Positions 31,882 to 40,198 are shown, numbered from the stretch's first letter. The stretch: 44,902 bases of DNA from an uncultured Clostridia bacterium (GCA_946408995.1 CAMJUL010000029.1:1-44902); one strand, 5' to 3'. Numbers and translations: made by a program. Notes: generated by a model from the letters alone, not told the origin.

Positions 31882-31966
31882 CACCGATGTCGGCGTATCA
31901 TAGCATACCCGACGGTCAGGATGCCCGGCTTACCGTCCCCCAACGGTTAGTTCGGGCATCCTTTTC
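31882..31966 (+). ncRNA. Predicted small structured RNA (about 85 nt)
   Basis: The start is inferred 7-8 bp after the -10 box. The end is a terminator: GGATGCCCG (31919-31927) pairs with CGGGCATCC (31953-31961), followed by TTTTCG. A second pairing, GACGGT (31911-31916) with ACCGTC (31932-31937), interlocks with the terminator stem, so the RNA could form a pseudoknot or switch. No open frame of note. It lies between the DUF4417 operon and the ImmA gene, both on the opposite strand. It could be an antisense regulator, antitoxin RNA or attenuator. Confidence 0.5.
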
Positions 31967-32038
31967 GTTACCCTCAATGTCACCACCCCCTTTCATAGAC
32001 TCCACTATGAACTAATACAGACCATGTGTGGCTCACCC

Positions 32039-33124
32039 TCAGGCTTGTGCCCATTTATAGCGAACCACATGGCTTGCATAGTCAGACCAGTCAAGTATAC
32101 CATCCTTTTGGAGACGACCCAACACAATTGAAGGAAGGATGGTTTCCTGTGCTGCAAAAGTCTCGATGTCCTGCCATTGAATCGTTCCAGGTCTCATCAG
32201 GAATCGCCGATAATGCTCCGGATCAATCAGGTAGTCGCTAGCAAACTGGTTGGCTGCATCCTCAGTTTTTCCAGAAACAGAGTCAAAGTCCACGAACCGT
32301 GTGCTCACATCTCCATTCAGAAGGTGTCCAACTTCATGAAACAGCGTGAACCAGAAAGAATCTTCGCGTCCACCTCGGATTGTGAGGCAAAGGATAATCT
32401 TCCCGGAATCTGTTTTTTTGATAAACCCCTGAACCGGTGCACCACGGAAGTTCCTGACAACCTGAAATGCAACACCGCATTCTGCGAATATCTGACGAAG
32501 CGAAGCAACTCCCTCGTTGATTGCGCCGAACATCTGAGCCTTTATCTCGCTGAGCTTGCATCTAAGCTTCTCCGTATCCAATCCGGTCTTTGGCAGTATA
32601 CCTTCGGTTTCCTTCTCACACAGCCTTTGCCAAGCGAAAAGCACATAAGGATCCACTTTGACGTTGTCCGTGATCTGTGCGCGATATGCAGCATTATAGG
32701 CGATATGGGGAATCGCCGTAAGGTTACTTACCCCCAACAGCGAACGCAGTCGGATAACACGCGTCGCATCACCGCAATGATTTTGAAGATAACCCTGCGC
32801 GATGAAATATTCTGAAATCTCATGCAGAGGTTTCAGCACATCGAGTTCCTCTTGTGTGATCTCGTTTTCCTCACGAACACGTTCTTGATAGGCATCATAC
32901 TTTGCCTGAAGCGTCAACCAGTACTCAGCATTCTCTTCAAATACGTATCCAAGTTTACGCGCAAAAGCAACTGAAATGTCCCGTTCCCCGTTCAGCACGG
33001 TACTAATGTGCTTCTCAGTTGAGCCGGTTCGCACAGCCAGCTCTTTCTGATTCATCCCCGCTCGTTGCATTTCCTCGCGCAGTTTGAAGCAGGGATGTCG
33101 GACTGCTTCCATGTGCTCGTTCAT
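32039..33124 (-). CDS. HigA-like XRE regulator fused to an ImmA/IrrE metallopeptidase
   Basis: 361 aa. Residues about 12-72 are a HigA-type helix-turn-helix (LREEMQRAGMNQKELAVRTG, HISTVLNGERDISVAFARKLG). A helical linker follows, then a zinc peptidase of the IrrE/ImmA family with HEVGH in FTLFHEVGHLLNGD and a downstream Glu in DAANQFASDYLID. Proteins of this layout control mobile elements by cleaving or binding repressors, or act as antitoxin-type regulators. GGAGGGG precedes the ATG. It has a strong promoter overlapped by an inverted repeat, so autorepression is likely. It is monocistronic, divergent from the replication/mobilization genes. Confidence 0.9.
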   Translation of the reverse strand: MNEHMEAVRHPCFKLREEMQRAGMNQKELAVRTGSTEKHISTVLNGERDISVAFARKLGYVFEENAEYWLTLQAKYDAYQERVREENEITQEELDVLKPLHEISEYFIAQGYLQNHCGDATRVIRLRSLLGVSNLTAIPHIAYNAAYRAQITDNVKVDPYVLFAWQRLCEKETEGILPKTGLDTEKLRCKLSEIKAQMFGAINEGVASLRQIFAECGVAFQVVRNFRGAPVQGFIKKTDSGKIILCLTIRGGREDSFWFTLFHEVGHLLNGDVSTRFVDFDSVSGKTEDAANQFASDYLIDPEHYRRFLMRPGTIQWQDIETFAAQETILPSIVLGRLQKDGILDWSDYASHVVRYKWAQA

Positions 33125-33193
33125 CTATCACCCCTCCTCTGGTACGTCAGTTCCCAAATTCGATGGTCATACATGGTAACCATTTCGTGGGTA

Positions 33194-33236
33194 AGTATAC
33201 ATGACAAGGACCATTCTGTCAAGCGATGGACAGAAT
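33194..33236 (-). promoter_or_regulatory. Consensus promoter and operator of the XRE-ImmA gene
   Basis: Minus-strand TTGACA (33217-33222) and TATACT (33194-33199), 17-bp spacer. A perfect dyad ATTCTGTC-N8-GACAGAAT (33213-33236) covers the -35 box. A second dyad ATGGT-A-ACCAT (33173-33183) lies in the leader. Confidence 0.8.
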
Positions 33237-33239
33237 AAT

Positions 33240-33815
33240 AGGACTCCAGCATTTCTTTTCCAATTCATTCTGCTTCCTGCATCTCCCGCATTACACTTTA
33301 GAAACCACGCTCCCTTCTCAAACCTTAATAAATTGAGTCTTCCAGAGCCACCATTCCCCCAGAACCAGCCCCAGGCGAAGAACCCATCATCCGCACAGAA
33401 AGCACATGCCTAACCCGTTCCGCCCCACGCCGCTGCCATGCCCCATCCGCATGCCGGCGGTGTTTTTTTGTGCCTCCGTCTTGCATTTTTGCAAGACAAG
33501 TCCGCCCGCTGCCACGCTTTCTTGCAAGAACGCCTGTATTCCAGCGTCTATACCTCAATTGCGATATGCTCACAGTGATGACCGGCATCAACTGCACCTT
33601 GACAACCAGCCGACCTCCTTGCCCGAGATACACCGCCACGACCTTCCGGACCCACGGACAAATCAGCCCGAAGCACCTTGCCGCCGGAAGCGAGCGCCCC
33701 ACAGGGGACTGGGTGTGAGCCAACACAAGGTTTCTACCCGGGAAACGGGCCAGGAGGAAAGCGCAAACTGCCTTCCATCAGATCTCAAATCACGATAGAA
33801 CCAAGGAGGACCCCA
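33240..33815. other. Non-coding leader region of the replication/mobilization genes
   Basis: About 575 bp without a gene I can support; weak open frames on both strands lack ribosome sites and family resemblance. It contains a perfect hairpin GTCTTGCA-TTTT-TGCAAGAC (33478-33497) and a plus-strand TTGACA near 33599 with no convincing -10. Possibly replication-origin or regulatory DNA. Confidence 0.45.
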
Positions 33816-34526
33816 TTGAGAAACCTTTTCACCACGGTAAAGTCGGCCGTCACCACGAGACAGGCCGCCGAGTATTACGGGCTGAAGGTCAGCCGAAACG
33901 GCATGACCTGCTGCCCCTTCCACGATGACCGCCATCCGTCCATGAAGGTGGATGAACGGTTCTACTGCTTCGGCTGCCATGAGACCGGCGATGTGATCGA
34001 CTTCACCGCCAAACTCTTCGGGCTCACCGCCTACGAAGCCGCACAGAAGCTCGCCTGTGATTTCCACATCGATCCCAACACTCCCGCTCCAGCGGCTGCC
34101 TCCCCTCTCCGGAGGCAGCTGGCCCGGCAGCGGGACGTCGAAGCCCACTGCATCCGGGTGCTGGTGGATTATGAATACCTGCTGAAACGGCAGAAAGAGC
34201 AATTCGCCCCGTCGATCACGGATGAATCCTGGGACGAGCGCTTTATGAATGCCTGCGACGCCCTGCCCCTTGTCGGGTATCACCTGGACTGTCTGTATTC
34301 CCCTGACCCGGAGTTGCGGAAGGAAACGGCGGAGGATCTGACCCGGGATGGAACCATTCAGCGGATGGAAGACGAACTCCGTCTGGAGAAGAATGAGGTC
34401 CGGCAACGCCGGACGAGCGACAGCGATTGCTTGCAATCGCCGAGCGAAGCCAGCGAACGGCGCAGCCGTTTGATGGCCGGTAAGGAGGTGAGCGGCCATG
34501 GCACAGACCCCGCCCGCGCAGCCTGA
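33816..34526 (+). CDS. CHC2 zinc-finger DNA primase-like protein
   Basis: 236 aa from TTG 33816, chosen because AAGGAGG lies 6 bp upstream and the start meets the family N-terminus (RNLFTTVKSAVTTRQAAEYY). The CHC2 zinc finger is C33-P-F-H36 and C51-F-G-C54 in TCCPFHDDRHPSMKV and FYCFGCHETGDV. No Toprim domain follows, so it is a zinc-finger-only primase subunit. After about residue 90 the sequence is helical and unassigned. It overlaps the helicase gene by 29 bp. Together they probably replicate the excised element. Confidence 0.88.
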   Translation: MRNLFTTVKSAVTTRQAAEYYGLKVSRNGMTCCPFHDDRHPSMKVDERFYCFGCHETGDVIDFTAKLFGLTAYEAAQKLACDFHIDPNTPAPAAASPLRRQLARQRDVEAHCIRVLVDYEYLLKRQKEQFAPSITDESWDERFMNACDALPLVGYHLDCLYSPDPELRKETAEDLTRDGTIQRMEDELRLEKNEVRQRRTSDSDCLQSPSEASERRSRLMAGKEVSGHGTDPARAA

Positions 34527-35865
34527 TAACCGTCCCATCTGGTGTGACGGGAAAACCATCAACGAAGCAGCCTTCTGCCAGGCCTTCCTGGCCCGATACA
34601 GGCTGGCTCACACCGAGAACGCCTTCTTCACCCCAGAAGGCCGCGTGACCGATGTGACCCTGCTGAAGGAGCAGATCTTCCGGATGCTGGAGCCCTACGC
34701 CACCACCAGTGTTGCCAAGAAGATCACAAACATCATCGAGCTGCTGAAGATCACAGCACACACAGATCAGCTCCTGCCGCAGACCGATCGGATCCACCTC
34801 GCCAACGGCACCCTCTTCCTGGACGGGCGGTTTACTTCCGACAAAAGCTGCATTGTCCGCAGCAGACTGCCCGTCCGCTACAACCCGAATGCCGCTCCCC
34901 CCGAACGATGGCTGGCATTTCTGGATCAGCTGCTCTACCCGGAGGACATCGTCACCCTGCAGGAGTTCATCGGTTACAGTCTGATCCCCAGCAACAAGGG
35001 CCAGCGGATGATGGTGATCAAGGGCAGCGGCGGCGAGGGCAAGAGCCAGATCGGCGCGGTCCTCTCCCGGTTATTCGGCCCCAATGCCAAGGACGGCAGC
35101 GTCGGCAAGATCTCCGAGAACCGTTTCGCCCGGGCTGACCTGGAACACATCCACCTGATGATCGACGACGACATGCGGATGGAAGCCCTGAAGCAGACCA
35201 ACTATGTGAAATCCCTGGTGACAGCCCAGGGAAAGATGGACCTGGAAAAGAAGGGCAAGCAGAGCTATCAGGGCTGGATGTATGCCCGGATTCTGGCCTT
35301 CTCCAACGGCGACCTGCAGTCCCTCTACGACCGGAGCGACGGCTTCTACCGCCGGCAGCTGATCCTGACCACGAAGGAGAAGCCGGCAGGCAGGCACGAC
35401 GATCCCTACCTGGCGGAGAAGCTGTGCGCCGAGCTGGAAGGCATCTTCCTCTGGGCCTTCGAAGGGCTGAAACGCCTCGCGGCCCGTAGCTTCCACTTCA
35501 CCGAGAGTGAGCGGGCAAGGTCCAACCGGGAGGTCGTGAAGCTGGACGCCAACAACGTTATCGCTTTTATGGAATCCGTCGGCTACATCCGCTTTGACGC
35601 CGGCCTCTCCATCAGCTCCAAGGAGCTGTACCAGGTGTACTGCATCTGGTGTGAGGAGAACGCCTGGGTGCCCATCAAGCCCCGGAGCTTCAGCGATTTC
35701 CTGGTGGCCAACCAGAAGAAGTACGGCATCGAGCACAACAACAACCAGACCAACGCCGCAGGCCGCCGGGTGCGCGGCTTCAAGGGCATCGGCGCTGTGA
35801 TCCATCTGCCCATGGAGACCATCGACCACTGGCAGAAGGCCTGGCCTGCCGACAATCCCTTCTGA
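34498..35865 (+). CDS. Phage/plasmid primase-helicase, P4/D5 family SF3 helicase
   Basis: 455 aa. A D5_N-like region (about 40-160) leads into an SF3 ATPase: Walker A GSGGEGKS (176-183), Walker B LEHIHLMIDDD (215-225) and FSNGDLQSLYDRSDGFYRRQLIL as motif C with arginine finger. A C-terminal winged-helix (about 370-440) fits the DNA-binding end of the family. The primase zinc finger is a separate upstream gene. It unwinds DNA during replication of the element. AAGGAGG precedes the ATG; the frame overlaps the upstream gene, suggesting coupling. Confidence 0.92.
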   Translation: MAQTPPAQPDNRPIWCDGKTINEAAFCQAFLARYRLAHTENAFFTPEGRVTDVTLLKEQIFRMLEPYATTSVAKKITNIIELLKITAHTDQLLPQTDRIHLANGTLFLDGRFTSDKSCIVRSRLPVRYNPNAAPPERWLAFLDQLLYPEDIVTLQEFIGYSLIPSNKGQRMMVIKGSGGEGKSQIGAVLSRLFGPNAKDGSVGKISENRFARADLEHIHLMIDDDMRMEALKQTNYVKSLVTAQGKMDLEKKGKQSYQGWMYARILAFSNGDLQSLYDRSDGFYRRQLILTTKEKPAGRHDDPYLAEKLCAELEGIFLWAFEGLKRLAARSFHFTESERARSNREVVKLDANNVIAFMESVGYIRFDAGLSISSKELYQVYCIWCEENAWVPIKPRSFSDFLVANQKKYGIEHNNNQTNAAGRRVRGFKGIGAVIHLPMETIDHWQKAWPADNPF

Positions 35866-35897
35866 AAAACACATAGAGTGGGAATACAGGCAAATCT

Positions 35898-35956
35898 CTG
35901 CGTACATACGTACCAGCGTACCAACCGATCCGGTACAGATGTACGTATGTACGCAG
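35898..35956 (+). repeat. oriT-like 16-bp perfect inverted repeat upstream of the relaxase gene
   Basis: CTGCGTACATACGTAC (35898-35913) and its exact complement (35941-35956). A nested GTACC/GGTAC dyad (35918-35922, 35932-35936) lies in the 27-nt loop. Position immediately before a MobV gene and the hairpin geometry match transfer origins of pMV158-type plasmids. Confidence 0.7.
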
Positions 35957-36028
35957 CAAATCACACAATACCCCATATATACATTTCTGAAAGGACTGAT
36001 ACCCATCGCACAACCCGTTTACGCCATC

Positions 36029-36988
36029 ATGAGGTTCGCGAAGTACAAAGGGCCGGAGATCAGCCGGATCGAAGCCCACGACGAGCGAACCAAGGAAACC
36101 TATGCCAGCAATCCTGACATTGACACCAGCCGCAGTTCCCTGAATTTCCACCTGATCGAACCGAAGGGCCACTACCGTCAGGAGGCCGAGCGGCAGATCT
36201 TCGAAGCCAAATGCCGCACCCGCACCGACAGCGTCCGGCTGGTGGAAACGCTCATCACCGGCAGCCCCGCTTTCTTCAAGGGCAAAACCAGGGAACAGAT
36301 CCGGGAATACTTCCAACACGCCCTGGCCTTCCTCCTGGAGCGCCAGGATCCGAAAACCTTCATCTCCGCCGTCGTGCATATGGATGAGAAAACACCGCAC
36401 ATGCACGTGACCTTCGTCCCCCTGACCGAAGACGGCCGGCTCAGCGCCAAAGATATCATCGGCAATCGAAAGAAGCTGACCCAGTGGCAGGACGACTACT
36501 GGCAGCACATGGTCAGCAAGTATCCTGAGCTGGAACGCGGTCAGAGCGCCAGCGAGACCGGCCGGGATCACATTCCGCCCAGGATCTTCAAGGACATGAC
36601 AATCCTCAGGAAACAGCGCCGTAAGCTGGAATCCCTGCTGGAGAGCATCACCCCCTTCAACGGCAAGTCCAAAGCACGTGAGATCGCCGAGCTGCTGGAC
36701 CGCTTCATCCCCAACGTGGAGCGGATGCACACTCAGCTGAAGCAGTACGAGGCAGCCTTCACCGAAACCGTTGCTGAGAATGCCGAACTCCGCAAGAAGA
36801 ATGAGGTTCTCGCCATCCGCCTTGACGCAGAGCGCCGGGAGAACACTGCGGAACAGATGAAGACGGCAGAACTGCAGGCTGAATACCGGCAGGCCAGGGC
36901 ACTGCTAGATCGGATTCCGAGAGAGGTATTGGAAGAGTACAGGCCAAAAAAGGCAGTACATCCCAACCGGGATGATGAGGGCAGGTGA
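36029..36988 (+). CDS. MobV-family relaxase (Mob/Pre)
   Basis: 320 aa from ATG 36029. The relaxase metal motif HMDEKTPHMH is at 36377-36406, followed by FVPLTEDGRLSAKDIIG, both diagnostic of MobV/Pre. A long C-terminal coiled coil (last 120 residues) suits dimerisation. The enzyme nicks oriT and pilots single-stranded DNA through a helper's secretion system. The start is uncertain. Conserved-looking residues AQPVYAI precede ATG 36029, which has no ribosome site. AAAGGA at 35991-35996 sits before only CTG/ATA/ATC codons. The next in-frame ATG, 35939, lies inside the oriT-like repeat. Confidence 0.9.
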   Translation: MRFAKYKGPEISRIEAHDERTKETYASNPDIDTSRSSLNFHLIEPKGHYRQEAERQIFEAKCRTRTDSVRLVETLITGSPAFFKGKTREQIREYFQHALAFLLERQDPKTFISAVVHMDEKTPHMHVTFVPLTEDGRLSAKDIIGNRKKLTQWQDDYWQHMVSKYPELERGQSASETGRDHIPPRIFKDMTILRKQRRKLESLLESITPFNGKSKAREIAELLDRFIPNVERMHTQLKQYEAAFTETVAENAELRKKNEVLAIRLDAERRENTAEQMKTAELQAEYRQARALLDRIPREVLEEYRPKKAVHPNRDDEGR

Positions 36989-36992
36989 TTCC

Positions 36993-37190
36993 ATGGCAAG
37001 GAAGAAAACACCTGTCAACAACTCCCCCTATCCGGATCATGTGATCGAAACCATCGCCAGATGCCTCTGGCCGGATATCCAGGCTTTCTATGAGAGCGAG
37101 GAAGGCCAGAAAGCATTCGCAGATTGGAAGGCTGAGCAGGAGAAGAAACAGCAGCCTGATGAGCAGGAGCAGCTCCCGGCTGCTGCATAA
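36993..37190 (+). CDS. Small charged protein downstream of the relaxase
   Basis: 65 aa, starting MARKKTPVNN and ending in a Glu/Gln/Lys-rich tail. No known family. Its ATG follows GGGCAGGTG and lies 4 bp after the relaxase stop, and the transcript ends at a good terminator 7 bp after its own stop. So it is the last gene of the mobilization operon and may assist the relaxase. Confidence 0.7.
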   Translation: MARKKTPVNNSPYPDHVIETIARCLWPDIQAFYESEEGQKAFADWKAEQEKKQQPDEQEQLPAAA

Positions 37191-37196
37191 GAAAAT

Positions 37197-37231
37197 GGGA
37201 TGTCACCGTCTTTGGTGGCATCCCTCTTTTT
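37197..37231 (+). terminator. Terminator of the mobilization operon
   Basis: GGGATGTCACC/GGTGGCATCCC stem, loop GTCTTT, then TCTTTTT. The stop codon of the element-encoded recombinase tail lies at its far edge (37231-37233), so in the circular form the two genes converge here. Confidence 0.85.
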
Positions 37232-37341
37232 CAATAGATCCGATTCCGTTTGATGGCCGCGCGCATATCCTCACGAGTGAAGAAATAGAATAATCCGAAC
37301 CCGCTTCCAACCTGGAATACGTGGTTCGGATTATGTTGATG
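37231..37341 (-). other. Orphaned native 3' end of the recombinase gene
   Basis: Reading the minus strand from the core at 37342-37350 in the phase used by the recombinase gives an open frame of 36 codons beginning HQHNPNH, ending TREDMRAAIKRNRIY and stopping with TGA at 37233-37231. It is joined to the recombinase gene only in the excised circle. Codon use looks ordinary. Confidence 0.6.
37290..37334. repeat. 12-bp inverted repeat beside attR
   Basis: ATAATCCGAACC (37290-37301) and GGTTCGGATTAT (37323-37334). The ATCCGAACC word recurs at 24303-24311 near attL, so these are likely recombinase-binding arms. Confidence 0.7.
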
Positions 37342-37388
<47 letters not shown>

Positions 37389-37446
37389 CGGGCTTTACAG
37401 AAATCACAACGGAAACGGAGTTTGTTTCGTGCGGTTGCGGCTATTC

Positions 37447-37734
37447 TCACGCAACGCCCGAATCGTCGATTGCTTCCAATTCGTACAACATATCAGGGTC
37501 TATATCAATGCAGTTTGTCTCATCCCTGCAGCCGGACAGATCCCAGGCCAGCGTATCGTTCATGATTGTACATCTTTCCATAAATAACGAAAGATCTTTC
37601 AGTTTTTGAAAAACTCCCTGCCCCAGTTTCGGTCTGACATCGTAAAGTACCGTTTTCCCATCGCAAAAGAAAACAGAGACCGTATAATTTTCATGCGGGA
37701 CTACCTGAACAATATCCGGCGTATAATCCATCAT
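37447..37734 (-). CDS. DUF2442 protein
   Basis: 95 aa. PDIVQVVPHENYTVSVFF at the start and YELEAIDDSG at the end frame the DUF2442 pattern (YDVRPKLGQGVFQKLKDLSLF, IDIDPDMLYE). ATG 37734 has AGGAGG 7 bp upstream; the open frame extends further but without a ribosome site. DUF2442 genes are regularly paired with DUF4160 genes and proposed as toxin-antitoxin-like modules. Here the DUF4160 partner directly upstream is frameshifted, so the pair is probably inactive. Confidence 0.82.
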   Translation of the reverse strand: MMDYTPDIVQVVPHENYTVSVFFCDGKTVLYDVRPKLGQGVFQKLKDLSLFMERCTIMNDTLAWDLSGCRDETNCIDIDPDMLYELEAIDDSGVA

Positions 37735-37748
37735 TCCAGCACCTCCTG

Positions 37749-38002
37749 TTACATCAGCGGCATGATCTTGTTCAGCGGAAGCCCGTCTTTTGCCAGTTCC
37801 CAATTCTGCATTAGCTCGTCTTTATGGATCTCTGCCCAGGCAAGCACAAATTTCAGTTGTCTGGATGAAAAAGATCCTTTCAAAACGCGGCCTTTCAAAA
37901 TATCAACCAGTATTATCTATATTCTGCATGAAAATGCGGCGGATTGTGATCATCATAATACATTGTTACTCTGATCCCAAAGAATATCGATATCACGGGC
38001 AC
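37749..38002 (-). pseudogene. DUF4160 gene with a frameshift
   Basis: GTG 38002 (GGAGG 9 bp upstream) opens PVISIFFGIRVTMYYDDHNP and HFHAEY, the DUF4160 N-terminus, then hits TAA near 37922. From about 37918 another frame continues LVDILKGRVLKG, LAWAEIHKDELMQNWELA and ends PLM-stop at 37749, the DUF4160 C-terminus. One base is missing between the halves. Confidence 0.78.
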
Positions 38003-38394
38003 TGTTTCAATCCTCCATATTGTACATAATACATGCCGTCGTTATCATCCGGCAAATCGTTGCCTTGCCTGTTTCATTTAGCATATCCTCCATTTTTCAC
38101 ACACCTTTGTCTACTCTATCAATAATACATTAAACACAGTCTGGTCCTCTGTCAAGGTTTAGAACTAAAAGAATAGTTTGCAACTGTACACGGGCAAACA
38201 TCATTTTTACTATCTCAAACTGGTTAAAGTGGCAGAGCTATCAAATTTGTGATAAGATGATAAAACACTTAGCCACAACCATGATTCAGCTTCGGAGGAG
38301 GATATCGGGGGTTTTCGCGATCGCATACGAACGCATTTGGAACATAAAGGGCGAAAACAGGATCACCTGTCCGCGTTTTTTGATGTTTCCGGAC
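38003..38394. other. AT-rich intergenic remnant
   Basis: No supported gene in about 390 bp. Short frames with ribosome-like sites occur near 38010-38090 (minus strand) but resemble nothing. Composition is lower in GC than the flanks, consistent with decayed mobile DNA between the tRNA fragment and the intact tRNA. Confidence 0.45.
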
Positions 38395-38432
38395 AATCAA
38401 AAACCGCTGAAAACCTCGATGGTTTCAGCGGT
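38395..38432 (-). terminator. Terminator of the 5S-tRNA-Asn unit
   Basis: ACCGCTGAAA...TTTCAGCGGT stem followed on the minus strand by TTTTTGATT, 7 bases beyond the tRNA 3' end. It differs from the terminators at 24238 and 44735. Confidence 0.85.
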
Positions 38433-38439
38433 CTTTGAT

Positions 38440-38514
<75 letters not shown>

Positions 38515-38524
38515 ATATTGAAAA

Positions 38525-38640
<116 letters not shown>

Positions 38641-39015
38641 AATCGTGATCAAATGAGCAGCTTGCGCTGCGCTTTGAAAGGGGAAAACTCCCCATGGAAG
38701 GATCTGCCCAACCGGGCCCGCCGCTCTCTCTGCATTGAAACCCTGCGATATTGCTGATTGGACATCAACGGCATTTTATCTTCTGCCGGCTGATCCTTCG
38801 CCTACCTGCGGCCGCCGCGTGCTTCGTAATCCCTCATGAATCCGCCCGCTTACGGCCTCGATATTATATTTATTATAGCATTTCTACCCAGGTTTTGTCA
38901 ACTGTTTTTTTACCGTTTCCCGGGGCCGCGCCGGCCCTTCCTGTTCCCCGCCATTTGTGGTATACTGTCAGGGAACGATCTCCCCCGCTTAACGCGCGGA
39001 GGAAAAGGAGAAGCT
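38641..39015. other. Leader of the 5S-tRNA unit and divergent HAD promoter region
   Basis: 375 bp without a gene. It contains the 5S promoter (38872-38901), a GGGGAAAACTCCCC hairpin near 38680 and a plus-strand TATACT near 38957 that could serve the HAD gene. Confidence 0.55.
38872..38901 (-). promoter_or_regulatory. Strong promoter of the 5S-tRNA-Asn unit
   Basis: TTGACA (38896-38901) and TATAAT (38872-38877), both perfect, 18-bp spacer, on the minus strand and followed by an AT-rich start region. Confidence 0.85.
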
Positions 39016-39669
39016 ATGCCGCAGGCCATCCTCTTTGACCTGGACGGGACCCTGGTGGATTCCGTTCCAGACATCGCCGCAGCCATGAACCGTTCCCTGC
39101 GCCGCGCGGGGCTGCCGACGCACCCCGCCGAACGCTACCGGCAGATGGTGGGCAACGGCGCAAGAATCCTCACGGAACGGGCCGCCGCCGGCCATCCGGA
39201 GGCCTTTGAACGGGTTTACCGCATGTACCGGAAGGATTACGCCCTCCATCTTCTGCGGGAAACCCGGCCTTACCCCGGCATTCCCGCCCTCCTGGAAGCG
39301 CTCCGGGCCCGGGGCAAACGCCTGTTTGTCCTCTCCAACAAGGACGAGGCGGACGTCCGCAAGGTGCTGGAGGGCTGTTTCCCCGGCTTTCGGTTTGACC
39401 GCGTGCGGGGAAGGCTGGACGCTTTTCCCCTCAAGCCGGACCCCGCCTCCGCCCGGGACCTGCTCCGCCTTGAAGGGCTTTTGCCCAGGGACGTCTGCGT
39501 GGTAGGGGACAGCGCGGTGGACATTGCCCTTGCCAAGGCCCTGGGCGCCCCTTCCCTGGGCTGTGCCTGGGGGTTCCGCGGGGCGCAGGAGCTTGTGGAG
39601 GCCAAAGCGGACCATGTGGCCCAAAACGCCGGGGAGGCTTTGCGGCTGCTGCTTTCGGACCCCGTCTGA
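39016..39669 (+). CDS. HAD-superfamily phosphatase, phosphoglycolate phosphatase-like
   Basis: 217 aa. HAD motif I FDLDGTLVDS (Asp8/Asp10), motif II VLSNKDEADV, motif III Lys in PLKPDP and motif IV VGDSAVDIALAKALG. The helical cap between I and II (about 15-80) is the subclass I type found in Gph. It dephosphorylates a small phosphometabolite such as 2-phosphoglycolate, or a related phosphate. ATG 39016 has AAAGGAG upstream; a longer frame lacks a ribosome site. It is followed after 16 bp by the TM2 gene, likely an operon. Confidence 0.88.
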   Translation: MPQAILFDLDGTLVDSVPDIAAAMNRSLRRAGLPTHPAERYRQMVGNGARILTERAAAGHPEAFERVYRMYRKDYALHLLRETRPYPGIPALLEALRARGKRLFVLSNKDEADVRKVLEGCFPGFRFDRVRGRLDAFPLKPDPASARDLLRLEGLLPRDVCVVGDSAVDIALAKALGAPSLGCAWGFRGAQELVEAKADHVAQNAGEALRLLLSDPV

Positions 39670-39685
39670 CTGGAGGTGACCCTCA

Positions 39686-40198
39686 ATGGCGATACAGGAT
39701 TCCCTGAAAAGAAAAATCCACGTTCTGACCTGTCCCCAGTGCGGCGCGCAGATCCCGGACGGCAGCACCACCAACTGCGCCTACTGCGGCGCGCGTCTGG
39801 TCATCGACCAGAAGGCCCCGGCACAGGAGGCCGGCCAGGTCAAGTACTGCAAGTTCTGCGGAAAGCAGATTCCCGCGGACGCGGTGGTGTGCACCGGCTG
39901 CGGCCGTCAGGTGGAGCAGCTTCGCGCCGTGCAGACGCCCGTGCCCCAGCCCACCGCCTCCCGCCCCTATGTGGTCCGGCAGACGGTCAATCTTCAGGCC
40001 GCGCGGCCGGACCTGTTCCGGGACAAATGGGTCGCCCTTCTGCTCTGTTTTTTCCTGGGGATCTTCGGCGTCCATAAGTTTTATGAAAAAAAATACCTGA
40101 TGGGCATTTTGTACCTGTTCACCTTCGGCCTGCTGACCTTCGGCGTCATCGCGGACCTGATCATCCTTCTCTTCAAGCCACGGTATTACATCCCCTGA
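39686..40198 (+). CDS. Double zinc-ribbon and TM2 domain membrane protein
   Basis: 170 aa. Two zinc ribbons, C-P-Q-C...C-A-Y-C (about 16-36) and C-K-F-C...C-T-G-C (about 55-73), then a proline-rich linker. A TM2 domain follows (KWVALLLCFFLGIFGVHKFYEKKYLMG.., about 113-165) made of two helices with the FGVHKFY turn. The zinc ribbons should be cytoplasmic. Function unknown. GGAGGTGA lies upstream. It is the second gene after the HAD phosphatase, ending at a strong terminator. Confidence 0.88.
   Translation: MAIQDSLKRKIHVLTCPQCGAQIPDGSTTNCAYCGARLVIDQKAPAQEAGQVKYCKFCGKQIPADAVVCTGCGRQVEQLRAVQTPVPQPTASRPYVVRQTVNLQAARPDLFRDKWVALLLCFFLGIFGVHKFYEKKYLMGILYLFTFGLLTFGVIADLIILLFKPRYYIP

Noticed and set aside
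33325-33798. Frames of about 130 codons on both strands before the primase gene
   Set aside because: No ribosome sites, low-complexity Pro/Arg composition and no recognisable family.
35071-36730. Minus-strand frames opposite the helicase and relaxase genes
   Set aside because: Antisense shadows; the plus-strand genes have intact Walker and relaxase motifs.
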